Assembly: GCA_019750455.1 (NCBI GenBank)
Contig: JAIEOM010000056.1
Span: forward strand, 1 to 43,574
DNA from: Sphingomonadales bacterium
GTDB taxonomy: Bacteria; Pseudomonadota; Alphaproteobacteria; Sphingomonadales; Sphingomonadaceae
Direction of reading: 5' to 3'
Length of the DNA: 43,574 nt
This document shows, piece by piece, positions 24,345 to 33,402 of this stretch (positions are counted from its first letter, which is position 1; the number at the start of each line of letters is the position of its first letter). A program made the translations under genes and the position numbers. The notes under the pieces are model-generated. The model was given only the letters and a program-made list of their open reading frames with translations. It had not been told where the DNA came from and made no database searches.

Positions 24345-25870
24345 GCGACCATAACGCCTTTGACGCCGTCCCGCGCGCTGCTGACCGGATCGACCTTGAT
24401 CCGGCCGCCGGGGCCTGCGCGTCCAAGGACACCATGAACGAGGCCGCCCGCGCCGCCGGCAAGAGCGAGATCCTCGATCAATATGCTGCCGACTATCCGG
24501 TCGGCCCGCATGACCAACCCCAATCCATGTGCCCCGCGTTCGGGTCACTCCGGGTGGGCCTGAGAATGCGGCGCACTGCGACCGTGCTCTCGGGCTCGGC
24601 CTGCTGCGTCTATGGCCTGACCTTCACCTCGCACTTCTACGGCGCGCGGCGGACGGTGGGCTATGTGCCCTTCTCCTCGGAAACGCTGGTGACGGGCAAG
24701 CTGTTCGAGGACATCAAGGAAGCGGTCGAAGGCCTCGCCGATCCTGAGAATTACGATGCGATCGTGGTCACCAACCTGTGCGTCCCCACCGCGAGCGGCG
24801 TGCCGCTGCGGCTCTTGGGCAAGGCGATCAACGGCGTGCGGATCATCGGCATCGATGTGCCCGGCTTCGGCATCCCCACCCACGCGGAAGCCAAGGACGT
24901 ACTGGCGGGCGCGATGCTGCAATATGCCCGCGAGGAAGTGATGAGCGGGCCGGTTGCGGCCCCGCGCGAACGCTCCGACCTGCCGTCGGTAGCGCTGCTG
25001 GGCGAGATGTTCCCCGCGGACCCCGTGGTCATCGGCCAGATGCTCGCCCCCCTCGGCCTTGCCGCTGGCCCGGTCGTCCCGACCCGCGAATGGCGCGAAC
25101 TCTATGCCGCGCTCGATTGCGCCGTCGTCGCTGCGATCCACCCCTTCTACACCGCCTCGATCCGCGAATTCGAAGCCGCCGGCCGTCCGGTCATCGGCTC
25201 CGCACCCGTCGGAGCGGATGGCACCGCCGCCTGGTTGCAATCGCTGGGCGACACGATGGGCCTTCCGCAGGCCAAGGTCGACGGCGTCAAGAACGCGATG
25301 ATCGCCGCCTGCCGTGGCGCGCTCGCCAACATGCCGATCAAGGGCCGCATCACCGTCTCGGGCTATGAAGGCTCCGAGCTGCTGGTCGCCCGCCTGCTGG
25401 TCGAAAGCGGGGCGGACGTGCGCTATGTCGGCTCCGCCTGCCCGCGCACCAAGTGGTCGGACGCCGACCGCGATTGGCTCGAAGCGCGCGGCGTGCAGGT
25501 GCAGTTCCGCGCCAGCCTCGAACAGGATATCGCCGCGGTCGAGGAATATCGCCCCGATCTCGCCATCGGCACCACGCCGGTCGTGCAGCACGCCAAGGCC
25601 AAGGCGATCCCGGCGCTCTATTTCACCAACCTGATCTCCGCGCGGCCCCTTATGGGTCCGGCGGGTGCAGGCAGCCTCGCCACCGTGATCAACGCCGCAA
25701 TGGGCAACAAGGCGCGCTTCGATGCGATGCGCGATTTCTTCGAGGGCGTGGGCACAGAACATGCCGCGGGCGTGTGGGAAGACCTCCCCGTCGACCGGCC
25801 CAAGTTCCGCAAGAAGTATGCGGCCCTGAACGAGGCTGCGCGCAAGGCATCGGAGGCGATCGGCACATGA
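24341..25870 (+). CDS. bchY: Chlorophyllide a reductase subunit Y
   Basis: This 509-residue NifD-like subunit has candidate cluster cysteines at Cys64 (SMCPAFGS), Cys88/89 (SGSACCVYG) and in NLCVPTASG. With BchZ it forms the catalytic component of chlorophyllide a reductase, which makes the bacteriochlorin ring. The N-terminal 50 residues are less conserved. The gene is coupled by ATGA-type overlaps to bchX before and bchZ after. Confidence 0.97.
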   Translation: MSDHNAFDAVPRAADRIDLDPAAGACASKDTMNEAARAAGKSEILDQYAADYPVGPHDQPQSMCPAFGSLRVGLRMRRTATVLSGSACCVYGLTFTSHFYGARRTVGYVPFSSETLVTGKLFEDIKEAVEGLADPENYDAIVVTNLCVPTASGVPLRLLGKAINGVRIIGIDVPGFGIPTHAEAKDVLAGAMLQYAREEVMSGPVAAPRERSDLPSVALLGEMFPADPVVIGQMLAPLGLAAGPVVPTREWRELYAALDCAVVAAIHPFYTASIREFEAAGRPVIGSAPVGADGTAAWLQSLGDTMGLPQAKVDGVKNAMIAACRGALANMPIKGRITVSGYEGSELLVARLLVESGADVRYVGSACPRTKWSDADRDWLEARGVQVQFRASLEQDIAAVEEYRPDLAIGTTPVVQHAKAKAIPALYFTNLISARPLMGPAGAGSLATVINAAMGNKARFDAMRDFFEGVGTEHAAGVWEDLPVDRPKFRKKYAALNEAARKASEAIGT

Positions 25871-27324
25871 CGCTCGTCCTCGACCATGATCGCGCCGGCG
25901 GCTACTGGGGCGCCACTTACGTCTTCACCGCGGTGAAGGGGTTGCAGGTGATCATCGACGGCCCGGTGGGCTGCGAGAACCTGCCCGTCACCTCGGTGCT
26001 GCACTACACCGACGCCCTGCCCCCGCATGAACTCCCCATCGTCGTCACCGGCCTTGGCGAGGAGGAACTCGGCAAGACCGGCACCGAAGGCGCGATGAAG
26101 CGCGCGTGGAAAACGCTCGATCCGGAACTGCCCTGCGTGGTGGTGACCGGCTCCATCGCCGAGATGATCGGCGGCGGCGTCACGCCGGAAGGCACCAATA
26201 TCAAGCGCTTCCTGCCGCGCACCATCGACGAGGATCAGTGGCAATCGGCTGATCGTGCGCTGACCTGGCTGTGGACCGAATTCGGCCCCAAGAAGATGCC
26301 CGCCCGCTGCGAACGCCGCGAGGGCGAAAAGCCGGTCGTCAACATCATCGGGCCGTCCTACGGCATGTTCAACATGCCATCCGATCTGGCCGAGATCCGC
26401 CGGCTGGTCGAAGGCATTGGCGCCGAAGTCGGCGTGGTCTTCCCCTTGGGCACGCACCTTGCGGATATCTCCAAGCTCGGCGCGGCGGACGCGAATGTCT
26501 GTCTCTACCGCGAGTTCGGCCGCAATCTGTGCGAAACGCTGGAACGGCCATATTTCCAGGCGCCCGTCGGCCTCAGTCAGACCACGAAGTTCCTGCGCGC
26601 GCTGGCAGCCGAGCTCGGCCTCGACCCCGAGCCCTTCATCGAGCGCGAGAAGCACACCACCATCAAGCCACTTTGGGATCTGTGGCGTTCGGTCACGCAG
26701 GATTTTTTCGGCACGGCCAGCTTCGGCATCGTCGCCAATGAAACCTATGCGCGCGGCATCCGGCACTTCCTCGAAGACGATATGGGCCTGCCCTGTTCCT
26801 TCGCGTTCTCGCGCTGCGCCGGTGTCAAACCCGTGAACGAGGACGTGCGCGCCGCGATCCGCGCCAACCCGCCGCTGGTGGTGTTCGGCAGCTATAACGA
26901 GCGGATGTACATGGCCGAATGCGGAGCGCGCGGGATGTATATCCCGGCAAGCTTCCCGGGCGCCGCGATCCGCCGCCACACCGGCACGCCCTTCATGGGC
27001 TATTCCGGCGCGACCTATCTGGTGCAGGAAGTGTGCAATGCGCTGTTCGATGCGCTGTTCCATATCCTCCCGCTCGGGACCGAGATGGACAAGGTCGATG
27101 CAACGCCTGCGCGCACCGAAGCCCAGTTGAGCTGGGACAATGACGCCAAGGCCAAGCTCGACCAGCTTGTCGAGGCCCAGCCAGTGCTGATCCGCATTTC
27201 CGTCGCCAAGCGCCTGCGCGACGCGGCCGAGCGGACCGCGCGCCAGCGGGGCGAAACCACAGTTACCGCAGATTGCCTCGAAGCAAGTAAGTTCGGGGCG
27301 CTGCTCGAAGGAACGGGAGCATGA
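25867..27324 (+). CDS. bchZ: Chlorophyllide a reductase subunit Z
   Basis: This 485-residue NifK-like subunit has the conserved Cys36 segment ([13 protein letters not shown]), SIAEMIGGG, and a C-terminal DUF-like extension ([16 protein letters not shown]) typical of BchZ. It pairs with BchY to reduce chlorophyllide a. The ATG overlaps the bchY stop. It is followed by a 174-base leader before pufB; no pufQ gene is present there. Confidence 0.97.
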   Translation: MTLVLDHDRAGGYWGATYVFTAVKGLQVIIDGPVGCENLPVTSVLHYTDALPPHELPIVVTGLGEEELGKTGTEGAMKRAWKTLDPELPCVVVTGSIAEMIGGGVTPEGTNIKRFLPRTIDEDQWQSADRALTWLWTEFGPKKMPARCERREGEKPVVNIIGPSYGMFNMPSDLAEIRRLVEGIGAEVGVVFPLGTHLADISKLGAADANVCLYREFGRNLCETLERPYFQAPVGLSQTTKFLRALAAELGLDPEPFIEREKHTTIKPLWDLWRSVTQDFFGTASFGIVANETYARGIRHFLEDDMGLPCSFAFSRCAGVKPVNEDVRAAIRANPPLVVFGSYNERMYMAECGARGMYIPASFPGAAIRRHTGTPFMGYSGATYLVQEVCNALFDALFHILPLGTEMDKVDATPARTEAQLSWDNDAKAKLDQLVEAQPVLIRISVAKRLRDAAERTARQRGETTVTADCLEASKFGALLEGTGA

Positions 27325-27450
27325 TGATGCTGCCTGCCCCTTCCAACCCTTTGACGCTGCTGCCGGCCATGCCTGCATCGGCGCCATCCCATGCCCCCAC
27401 CCAAAGGGGGGCTCTCCAATCCACGTGGGGGATCACGCGGGGATGCCGAC

Positions 27451-27468
27451 GGGGGCCGTTTGGCTCCC
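27451..27468 (+). promoter_or_regulatory. Hairpin in the bchZ-pufB leader
   Basis: GGGGGCC and GGCTCCC pair around a GTTT loop (one G-U pair), 30 bases before the pufB start. A stable 5' structure here may protect the puf mRNA after processing from the long bchCXYZ-puf transcript. No TGT-N12-ACA operator was found in 27325-27498, and the 70-codon ORF spanning it is not convincing. Confidence 0.45.
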
Positions 27469-27498
27469 AATCACACCCAACTGAACGGAGCAAACCCG

Positions 27499-27645
27499 AT
27501 GAACGAACGTATCGGAACTCACCTGACGCCTGAAGAGGCACAGGAAATCCACAAGGGCTTCATGGGCACCTTTACCATGTACGTGGTTATCGCCCTCGTG
27601 GCCCACGCGCTGGTCTGGGCCGACAAGCCCTGGCTGCCGATCTGA
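27499..27645 (+). CDS. pufB: Light-harvesting 1 beta polypeptide PufB
   Basis: This 48-residue antenna peptide has a polar N terminus (MNERIGTHLTPEEAQEIHKG), one membrane helix (about 21-40), bacteriochlorophyll-ligating His36 (VAHALVW) and the PWLPI end. It is inserted in the cytoplasmic membrane, pairs with PufA and forms the LH1 ring around the reaction centre. The ATG at 27499 has CGGAGC upstream. It is first in pufBALM. Confidence 0.96.
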   Translation: MNERIGTHLTPEEAQEIHKGFMGTFTMYVVIALVAHALVWADKPWLPI

Positions 27646-27661
27646 TCAATAGCCGGTTTGT

Positions 27662-27699
27662 AGCCGTCTGCCCGGGGCACGCCCCGCGCATCCACGGCT
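27662..27699 (+). promoter_or_regulatory. Nested hairpin in the pufB-pufA spacer
   Basis: AGCCGT (27662-27667) pairs with ACGGCT (27694-27699), enclosing an inner GGGGC/GCCCC stem (27674-27685, very tight loop). It occupies the middle of a 98-base pufB-pufA spacer. Such a structure could tune the relative expression or stability of the two antenna cistrons. Confidence 0.4.
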
Positions 27700-27743
27700 G
27701 ACACTCCGACTATTCTTTCACGAAACATTCGAAGGAATTCCCC

Positions 27744-27935
27744 ATGTGGAGACTTTGGTTCTATTTTGACATCCGCCGCACCCTCGTGGCGCTGCATGTT
27801 GGTCTCGCCGTTCTGGCGTTCACCATCCACTTCATCCTGCTCAGCACCGAGCGTTACAACTGGCTCGAAGACGGTGCAGCTGCTGCTCCGGCTGCGGCCG
27901 CTGTCACGTCGTCGGAAGCTCCGGCGGCAGGATAG
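27744..27935 (+). CDS. pufA: Light-harvesting 1 alpha polypeptide PufA
   Basis: This 63-residue antenna peptide has the hallmark N terminus MWRLWFYFDIRRTLVALH, a membrane helix, bacteriochlorophyll ligand His29 (TIHFILLSTERYNWL) and an Ala-rich tail (AAAAPAAAAVTSSEAPAAG). Together with PufB it builds LH1. GAAGGA lies upstream of the ATG at 27744. The hairpin at 27956-27971 follows its stop. Confidence 0.96.
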   Translation: MWRLWFYFDIRRTLVALHVGLAVLAFTIHFILLSTERYNWLEDGAAAAPAAAAVTSSEAPAAG

Positions 27936-27955
27936 TACTGCTCGAAATGTGAGGG

Positions 27956-27971
27956 GGCAGGTTCGCCTGCC
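27956..27971 (+). promoter_or_regulatory. pufA-pufL intercistronic stabilising hairpin
   Basis: GGCAGG and CCTGCC form a perfect stem closed by a TTCG tetraloop, with further pairing possible in the flanking G-rich and C-rich runs. A hairpin at this place is a known feature of puf operons: it protects pufBA mRNA so that antenna proteins outnumber reaction-centre subunits. Confidence 0.7.
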
Positions 27972-28033
27972 TGCCTCCTAACACTCGTCGAACAACCTAT
28001 AGCACCCGCCCTTGCGGCGGGGAGGATGGACCT

Positions 28034-28858
28034 ATGGCGCTCCTTAGTTTCGAGCGGAAATACCGCGTCCGCGGTGGCACATTGATCGGCGGCGACCTAT
28101 TCGACTTCTGGGTCGGGCCGTTTTATGTCGGATTCTTTGGAGTGACGACGGCAATCAGCGCCCTTCTGGGCACCATGCTGATCTTCGCCGCCGCTACACA
28201 GGGTCCGACCCTCAACCCCTGGCTCATTTCGATCAACCCGCCGCCGGTTGAATATGGCCTCAGCCTCGCTCCGATGGAGCAAGGCGGATACTGGCAGATC
28301 ATCACCGGATGCGCTGTCATCGCTTTCGGATCGTGGGTGCTGCGGCAGGCGGAAATTTCCCGCAAGCTGGGCATGAGTTATCACGTGCCGATCGCCTTCA
28401 GCGTGGCGGTTTTCGCCTACGTCTCGCTCAACGTCATCCGTCCGCTGTGGATGGGCGCGTGGGGCAACGGCTTCCCCTACGGTATCTGGACGCACCTCGA
28501 GTGGGTCTCGAACGTCGGCTACGCCTTCGGCAACTTCCACTACAACCCCGTGCACATGCTCGCGATCACGTTCTTCTTCACGAACTGTCTCGCGCTCGCG
28601 CTGCATGGCGGTCTGGTGTTGTCGGCGGTCAATCCGAGCGGTGGGACCGACGTCAAGACGCCCGAATACGAAGACACCTATTTCCGTGACTTCATCGGCT
28701 ATTCGGTCGGCACGCTCGGCATTCACCGGGTGGGGCTGTTCCTGGCGCTTAATGCCGGGTTCTGGAGCGCCATCTGCATCGTCATCTCCGGCACTCTGTA
28801 TGTCGGCAGCTGGATCGAATTCTGGGATTTCTGGAAGAAGATCCCGATCTGGTCGTAA
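28034..28858 (+). CDS. pufL: Photosynthetic reaction centre L subunit
   Basis: This 274-residue protein has five membrane helices. Cofactor ligands are visible: His154 and His174 (bacteriochlorophyll), and His191 and His231 (non-haem iron), each one higher than the usual Rhodobacter numbering. The ATG at 28034 follows a strong GGAGGA. With PufM and PuhA (not in the window) it forms the type II reaction-centre core. pufM follows after 14 bases. Confidence 0.98.
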   Translation: MALLSFERKYRVRGGTLIGGDLFDFWVGPFYVGFFGVTTAISALLGTMLIFAAATQGPTLNPWLISINPPPVEYGLSLAPMEQGGYWQIITGCAVIAFGSWVLRQAEISRKLGMSYHVPIAFSVAVFAYVSLNVIRPLWMGAWGNGFPYGIWTHLEWVSNVGYAFGNFHYNPVHMLAITFFFTNCLALALHGGLVLSAVNPSGGTDVKTPEYEDTYFRDFIGYSVGTLGIHRVGLFLALNAGFWSAICIVISGTLYVGSWIEFWDFWKKIPIWS

Positions 28859-28872
28859 GGAGCACCTGAACC

Positions 28873-29844
28873 ATGGCGACTTATCAGAACATCTTCACGC
28901 AGGTGCAGGTCAAGGGGCCACCCGAAATGGGTGTGCCGCTGGCTCCTGAGGAAGATATCCGCTTCCCCTATACGGGGTACAACTACCGGATGGGCAAGAT
29001 CGGGCAGGCCCAGTTCGGCCCGATCTATCTCGGATGGACCGGAACGCTCAGCCTGGCTTTCGGCACGCTGGCGATCATGATCATCGGCCTGAACTTCTGG
29101 GCCCAGGCCGGCTGGTCACCGCAGACCTTCATGCGCGAGTTCTTCTGGCTCTCGCTGAACCCTCCGGGGCCGGAATACGGCTTCAGCCCGTTTGTCCCGC
29201 TGGACAAGGGCGGCTGGTGGATCCTTGCAGGCTTCAGCCTGACGGCCTCGATCCTGCTGTGGTGGGTCCGCACCTACACCCGCGCCCGGGCGCTGGGCAT
29301 GGGGATGCACATCCCCTGGGCCTTCGCCTCGGCCATCTGGCTCTATCTGGTGCTGGGCTTCATCCGCCCGATGCTGCTGGGCCAGTGGTCGGAAGCCGTG
29401 CCGTTCGGCATCTTCGAGCACCTCAACTGGACCAACAACTTCTCGCTGGTCTACGGGAACCTGTTCTACAATCCGTTCCACGCGCTCTCGATCGTCTTCC
29501 TTTACGGGTCGGCGGTGCTGTTCGCGATGCACGGGGCGACGATCCTGGCACTCGGCCGCTACGGCGGGGAGCGCGAGATCGAACAGATCACCGATCGCGG
29601 CACGGCTGCCGAACGCGGCGCGCTGTTCTGGCGCTGGGTGATGGGGTTCAACGCGACCTTCGAATCCATCCACCGCTGGGCCTGGTGGTTCGCAGTGCTG
29701 ACGACGCTCACGGGCGGCATCGGCATCCTGCTGACCGGCACCGTGGTCGATAACTGGTACCTTTGGGCGCAGGAGCATCACTACGCCCCGGATACGCTCA
29801 ACTACAACCCGACGGGCGCCGCACAGGCTTCCGCAGGGAACTGA
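28873..29844 (+). CDS. pufM: Photosynthetic reaction centre M subunit
   Basis: The 323-residue subunit has bacteriochlorophyll ligands His183 and His203, iron ligands His220, Glu235 and His267, and five membrane helices. The C terminus runs about 15 residues past the Rhodobacter-like end ([20 protein letters not shown]), the longer form often seen in reaction centres that carry a bound cytochrome subunit. No pufC follows, however; the operon ends here with a terminator. TAAGGAGCACC precedes the ATG. Confidence 0.98.
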   Translation: MATYQNIFTQVQVKGPPEMGVPLAPEEDIRFPYTGYNYRMGKIGQAQFGPIYLGWTGTLSLAFGTLAIMIIGLNFWAQAGWSPQTFMREFFWLSLNPPGPEYGFSPFVPLDKGGWWILAGFSLTASILLWWVRTYTRARALGMGMHIPWAFASAIWLYLVLGFIRPMLLGQWSEAVPFGIFEHLNWTNNFSLVYGNLFYNPFHALSIVFLYGSAVLFAMHGATILALGRYGGEREIEQITDRGTAAERGALFWRWVMGFNATFESIHRWAWWFAVLTTLTGGIGILLTGTVVDNWYLWAQEHHYAPDTLNYNPTGAAQASAGN

Positions 29845-29904
29845 TCCGGCGAGAGGCCGGGCGCCCGCAAAGGCGGCCCGGCCCGCGCTTCAGGCAACAG
29901 GGTA

Positions 29905-29946
29905 GACCCGGTCGGACCACATCGGTCCGGCCGGGTCTTGCTTTTG
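29905..29946 (+). terminator. Rho-independent terminator of the puf operon
   Basis: GACCCGGTCGGACC (29905-29918) pairs with GGTCCGGCCGGGTC (29924-29937) over 14 bases (one G-U) around ACATC, followed by TTGCTTTT. It lies 60 bases past the pufM stop. The rest of 29845-30016 holds no gene; the minus-strand orf84 ends at 30017. Confidence 0.85.
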
Positions 29947-30016
29947 GGGTGATGGGAAGGGCGCGCTCCCGTGGCAGGTCGGCAGCTTGGTGGCGCGGTG
30001 CCCCGCCTGTGGAGGT

Positions 30017-30271
30017 TCAGTCCCCCAGCCGTCCGCGCAAATCCATCAGGTGAAGCGGCAGCGAGGCAGCGAGCGGCAGGGCGATCCACCACCAGTCCGC
30101 ACCGGTCAGCGCTGCCCGCAGGCCCAGCACGATCAGCGCCGCAGGACCCAGCAGCGCGGCCACCGCGCCCCAGCTCCAGCGCTGCGCCTGCCGCAGCCAT
30201 GCGGCCTCGATCAGCAAGACGCCAAGGATCACGTCGGCAGCATGGCCGCTGGTAAAGAAGGCCTCGATCAT
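30017..30271 (-). CDS. 84-residue integral membrane protein next to tspO
   Basis: The start MIEAFFTSGHAADVIL at 30271 has GGAGCG directly ahead and lies 37 bases after the tspO stop, so the gene is probably the last of the bchG-pucC-bchP-tspO transcript. Three membrane helices are predicted (about 12-28, 33-52, 60-77), with a Trp-rich middle (GADWWWIALP). I do not recognise the family. Location suggests a photosynthesis-related role, but nothing in the sequence names it. Confidence 0.68.
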   Translation of the reverse strand: MIEAFFTSGHAADVILGVLLIEAAWLRQAQRWSWGAVAALLGPAALIVLGLRAALTGADWWWIALPLAASLPLHLMDLRGRLGD

Positions 30272-30308
30272 CGCTCCGGCCCTCCTTCCCCCGTCCGCGC
30301 GCCCGACC

Positions 30309-30812
30309 TCAGCCGAAGGGCGCGTTGAGCTGGACCACCGCCCAGTTGAGCGACCCGGCAAAGCTCACCCACGCAAGGTAGGGCACCAGCAGCAGCGCTG
30401 CGGTTCGCGAGAAGCGCCCGCAATAGAGGATCATCGCCAGGATCGAGAGCCACAGCAGCGCCACTTCGACAAACGCCCAGTCCGGGCGCTGGAAGCGGAA
30501 GAACAGGATCGACCAGCTGATGTTGAGAAAGCCGTTCAGCGCGAACAGGGCGATCACCCACTCCGCCTGCGCCGAAGTGCGCGCGGCGCGCCATGCGGTG
30601 ATCCCCGCAACCGTGATCAGCGCGTAGATCAGCGTCCAGCCCATCGGGAAGACCACATCGGGCGGGTTCCACGCCGGCTTGGCGAGGCCCTGATACCAAG
30701 GGCCCAGGTCCGTCACCGTCGCCCCGAGCGCCGCCACGCACAGCGCGGCCGGCGTTGCGACTGCCACCGGGATGATAATCGTCGGCTTCATCGTCACAGG
30801 TCTAAGCTGCAT
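30309..30812 (-). CDS. tspO: TspO/MBR-family tryptophan-rich sensory protein
   Basis: This homologue of the mitochondrial benzodiazepine receptor has five membrane helices, with PWYQGLAKPAWNPPDVVFPMGWT, NGFLNISWSILFF and WVSFAGSLNWAVVQLN motifs. In Rhodobacter the equivalent protein (also called CrtK) senses or exports tetrapyrroles and modulates PpsR-dependent genes. The ATG at 30812 gives 167 residues; the ATG at 30791 (MKPTIIIP) is also possible. It lies about 45 bases downstream of bchP in the same direction. Confidence 0.92.
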   Translation of the reverse strand: MQLRPVTMKPTIIIPVAVATPAALCVAALGATVTDLGPWYQGLAKPAWNPPDVVFPMGWTLIYALITVAGITAWRAARTSAQAEWVIALFALNGFLNISWSILFFRFQRPDWAFVEVALLWLSILAMILYCGRFSRTAALLLVPYLAWVSFAGSLNWAVVQLNAPFG

Positions 30813-30856
30813 GGCCCCGCCCTGCAATGGCCTCGCATCGGCTGCGGCCCGCTCCG

Positions 30857-32050
30857 TCAGGTCGCGGGGCGCAGGCCGAGAAGGTGGGCGGTGTCCTTGA
30901 GGAAGATCTTGATGTGGGCCAGCGGTTTGGCGCGCACCAGCTTCTTGTGCATATAGGCCTGCCAGGTCAGCTCCTGCACGTCCTTGTCATCGCACATGGT
31001 CACAAAGCGTTCGCGGCGCTTGTCGGAGGAATACCAGAAATACTGCATCACCCCGAGCACCCAGAACACCTTGCCGTGCTCCTTCATGAAGCGTTTGCGC
31101 GCGGTGCGCAGCTGCTTGGCCTCCCCGGTCTTGAGGAAAGCGGCGCTGGCTTCGGCAACCATGCGGCCGCCGACCATCGCGTAATAGATCCCCTCGCCCG
31201 AGGCCGGGGCGACGATGCCAGCCGCGTCGCCGGCGACGATCACGTCGGCGCCGTTGTCCCAGCGCTTCAGCGGCTTCAGCGGGATCGGCGCACCTTCACG
31301 GCGCACCGTCTCGCAGCGATCGAGGCCGAGGTCGTCACGCATCGTGGCGATTGCACCGCGCAGGGAAAAGCCCTTGTTGGCGCTGCCCACCCCGATGCTG
31401 GCAACGTCCCCGTGGGGGAAGACCCAGGCGTAGAAATCGGGCGAGAGGCGGCCTTGATAATAGACATCGCAGCGCGAGGCATCGAACTGATCGGTGTTGC
31501 GCGGCGGGCTCTTGATGATCTCGTGATAGGCGAAGACGCAGGGGATGCGTTCCGCGCCGGGCAGGCACTGCTTGGCGACCGCCGAGCGTGCGCCATCAGC
31601 GCCGATCACCACGCGGGCGCGGACGCTTTCGATTGGGCCGCCACGCGTGCGGCGGAAGGTGACGAGGGGGTGGCGCTGATCGTCACGCTCGATCTTCTCG
31701 AAGGTCGCGGTCAGGCGTTCGGCGCCGGAATGACGCGCGCGTTCGCGCAGCCATTCGTCGAACTCCTCGCGGTCGACCATGCCGACATAGCCAATCTCGC
31801 CCACCGGCATGTCGACCGCGCGGCCCGAAGGCGCGATCATCCGGGCCGAGCGCGCCTTGGCGACCAGCAGCGATTGCGGAATGTCGAAATCGGCGAGCAG
31901 CCGCGGCGGAATCGCGCCGCCGCAGGGCTTGATCCGCCCGCCCCGCTCGATCAGCAGCACCGAATGGCCGGCGAGCGCAAGGTCGGTCGCAGCGGTCGAA
32001 CCCGAGGGGCCGCCGCCGATCACCACCGCATCATAGATAGTCTGGTTCAT
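30857..32050 (-). CDS. bchP: Geranylgeranyl (bacterio)chlorophyll reductase BchP
   Basis: This 397-residue flavoprotein has an N-terminal dinucleotide fold (VVIGGGPSGSTAA, GGGPSG 12-17), RIKPCGGAIPP, and GDAAGIVAPASGEGIYYAM near 270. It reduces the geranylgeranyl tail of bacteriochlorophyll to phytyl. The ATG at 32050 overlaps the stop of the pucC-like gene by four bases. The order bchG, pucC-like, bchP is standard in PGCs. Confidence 0.97.
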   Translation of the reverse strand: MNQTIYDAVVIGGGPSGSTAATDLALAGHSVLLIERGGRIKPCGGAIPPRLLADFDIPQSLLVAKARSARMIAPSGRAVDMPVGEIGYVGMVDREEFDEWLRERARHSGAERLTATFEKIERDDQRHPLVTFRRTRGGPIESVRARVVIGADGARSAVAKQCLPGAERIPCVFAYHEIIKSPPRNTDQFDASRCDVYYQGRLSPDFYAWVFPHGDVASIGVGSANKGFSLRGAIATMRDDLGLDRCETVRREGAPIPLKPLKRWDNGADVIVAGDAAGIVAPASGEGIYYAMVGGRMVAEASAAFLKTGEAKQLRTARKRFMKEHGKVFWVLGVMQYFWYSSDKRRERFVTMCDDKDVQELTWQAYMHKKLVRAKPLAHIKIFLKDTAHLLGLRPAT

Positions 32051-33402
32051 GCGAACTGCTCCCTTTCCCTTGTCGCCAGCCCCCGGCGCAACGCCGCCCC
32101 GCCGGTCGCCTTGACGGCGAGCGCGGCGGCAAGGACGAAGGCGGCAGCCTCGATGGCGAACACCAGCTGGAAGGCCGCGCCGTCATGGCCCAGCGCCCCC
32201 CTTGCAAAATCGACGCCGACCGCGCCGAGCAATCCGCCAAGCCCGAAGGCAATGGCCTGCGATGCGCCCCACACGCCCATGCGCACGCCTTCGCGCGTGG
32301 TTTCTCCCGCGCCTGCCAGACCCATCATCGCGCCGATCGCAGCGACCGCGAAGACGCCGTTGCCGAGGCCGAGGACGAAGACATTCACGCCCAGCGGCCA
32401 GGGCGGGCCATTGACCGCCGCCAGCCCCAGCGCCGCAAGTCCCATGGCCGAAAGCAGGCAGCCGCCGATCACCCAGACGCGCAGGGCATCGGGCCGCTTG
32501 CCGGTGAATGCGCTGCCGCCAACCCCGGTGACGATCATGCCCAGCAGAATGCCGCCTTGATGCTGCCCGCCCAACTGCGTCGATTCCCCCGGTGTCAGCC
32601 CGAAGATCAGGCCGGCAAACGGTTCGAGGATCAGGTCCTGCATCGAAAAGGCGATCATCGAGACGAAGATGAAAACCGTAAAGCGCCGCGCCGCCGTCTC
32701 GTGCCAGATCTCTGACAGGGCAGCGCGGAAATCGGGGGCGGGTGCGTGTTCGGCACTGTCGCGGAAGCTTCCGGCCTGCCGCTCCAGCCGCCATGTCGCC
32801 AGCACCGTCAGCGCCACCATCACCAGCGCCAGTCCGGCCGCGACCACCAGCAGGCGATCGAAACTGAACGGCTTGAGCAATTGGCCGACGGTAATCGCCG
32901 AAGCCACGATCCCCGCCACCATCATCGTCCATGTCACCGCCGCCGCCGCCGCGCGCCGCTCGGGCGCGACACCGCTGGCGAGCAGTGCCAGCGCCGATGT
33001 TCCGCCCGCGCCCACGCCCGCGCCGATCAGCGCATAGGCGAACACCGCAAGCGCCATGGCCGCGCCGAAGGACGCCTCCAGCATCAGCGTCGCCTGAGTC
33101 GCCAACAGCACGCCCGCCGCCAGCACCGCAAGCCCGCCGATGATCCACAGGGTGCGGTTATTGCCCTTGTCCGAGGCATGGCCCCACAGCGGGCGGCCCA
33201 GCTGCACCGCATAATGCCACGCCACCAGTCCGGCGGGGATTGCAGCGAGCAGCTTCAGCTCCACCACCATGACCCGGTTCAGCACCGTCGTCGCCAGCAT
33301 CACCAGCGCGCCGATTGCCGCCTGTACCAGCCCGATCCGCACGATCGCCAGCCAACCGAAGCCCTGCCTGTCCGCAACGGCCGGGGCGAGCGGCGCATGC
33401 AT
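32047..33402 (-). CDS. PucC/LhaA-family MFS-type protein (bch2/ORF428 type)
   Basis: The 451-residue protein has about 12 membrane helices and BCD-family signatures (FGWLAIVRIGLVQAAIGAL, LNRVMVVELKLLAAIPAGLV, GRPLWGHASDKGNNRT). Relatives between bchG and bchP are called bch2 or ORF428, and are thought to deliver pigment or assist LH assembly. The ATG at 33402 overlaps the bchG stop (ATGA); the longer open frame to 33579 lies inside bchG and is rejected. Confidence 0.93.
   Translation of the reverse strand: MHAPLAPAVADRQGFGWLAIVRIGLVQAAIGALVMLATTVLNRVMVVELKLLAAIPAGLVAWHYAVQLGRPLWGHASDKGNNRTLWIIGGLAVLAAGVLLATQATLMLEASFGAAMALAVFAYALIGAGVGAGGTSALALLASGVAPERRAAAAAVTWTMMVAGIVASAITVGQLLKPFSFDRLLVVAAGLALVMVALTVLATWRLERQAGSFRDSAEHAPAPDFRAALSEIWHETAARRFTVFIFVSMIAFSMQDLILEPFAGLIFGLTPGESTQLGGQHQGGILLGMIVTGVGGSAFTGKRPDALRVWVIGGCLLSAMGLAALGLAAVNGPPWPLGVNVFVLGLGNGVFAVAAIGAMMGLAGAGETTREGVRMGVWGASQAIAFGLGGLLGAVGVDFARGALGHDGAAFQLVFAIEAAAFVLAAALAVKATGGAALRRGLATREREQFA

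Noticed and set aside
27321..27533. 70-codon ORF between bchZ and pufB, considered as pufQ
   Set aside because: No membrane helices or PufQ features; it is Pro/Ser-rich and overlaps both neighbours. The region is better read as a structured leader.
30827..32560. 577-codon plus-strand ORF
   Set aside because: It is antisense to bchP and the pucC-like gene, with the low-complexity composition typical of a shadow frame.
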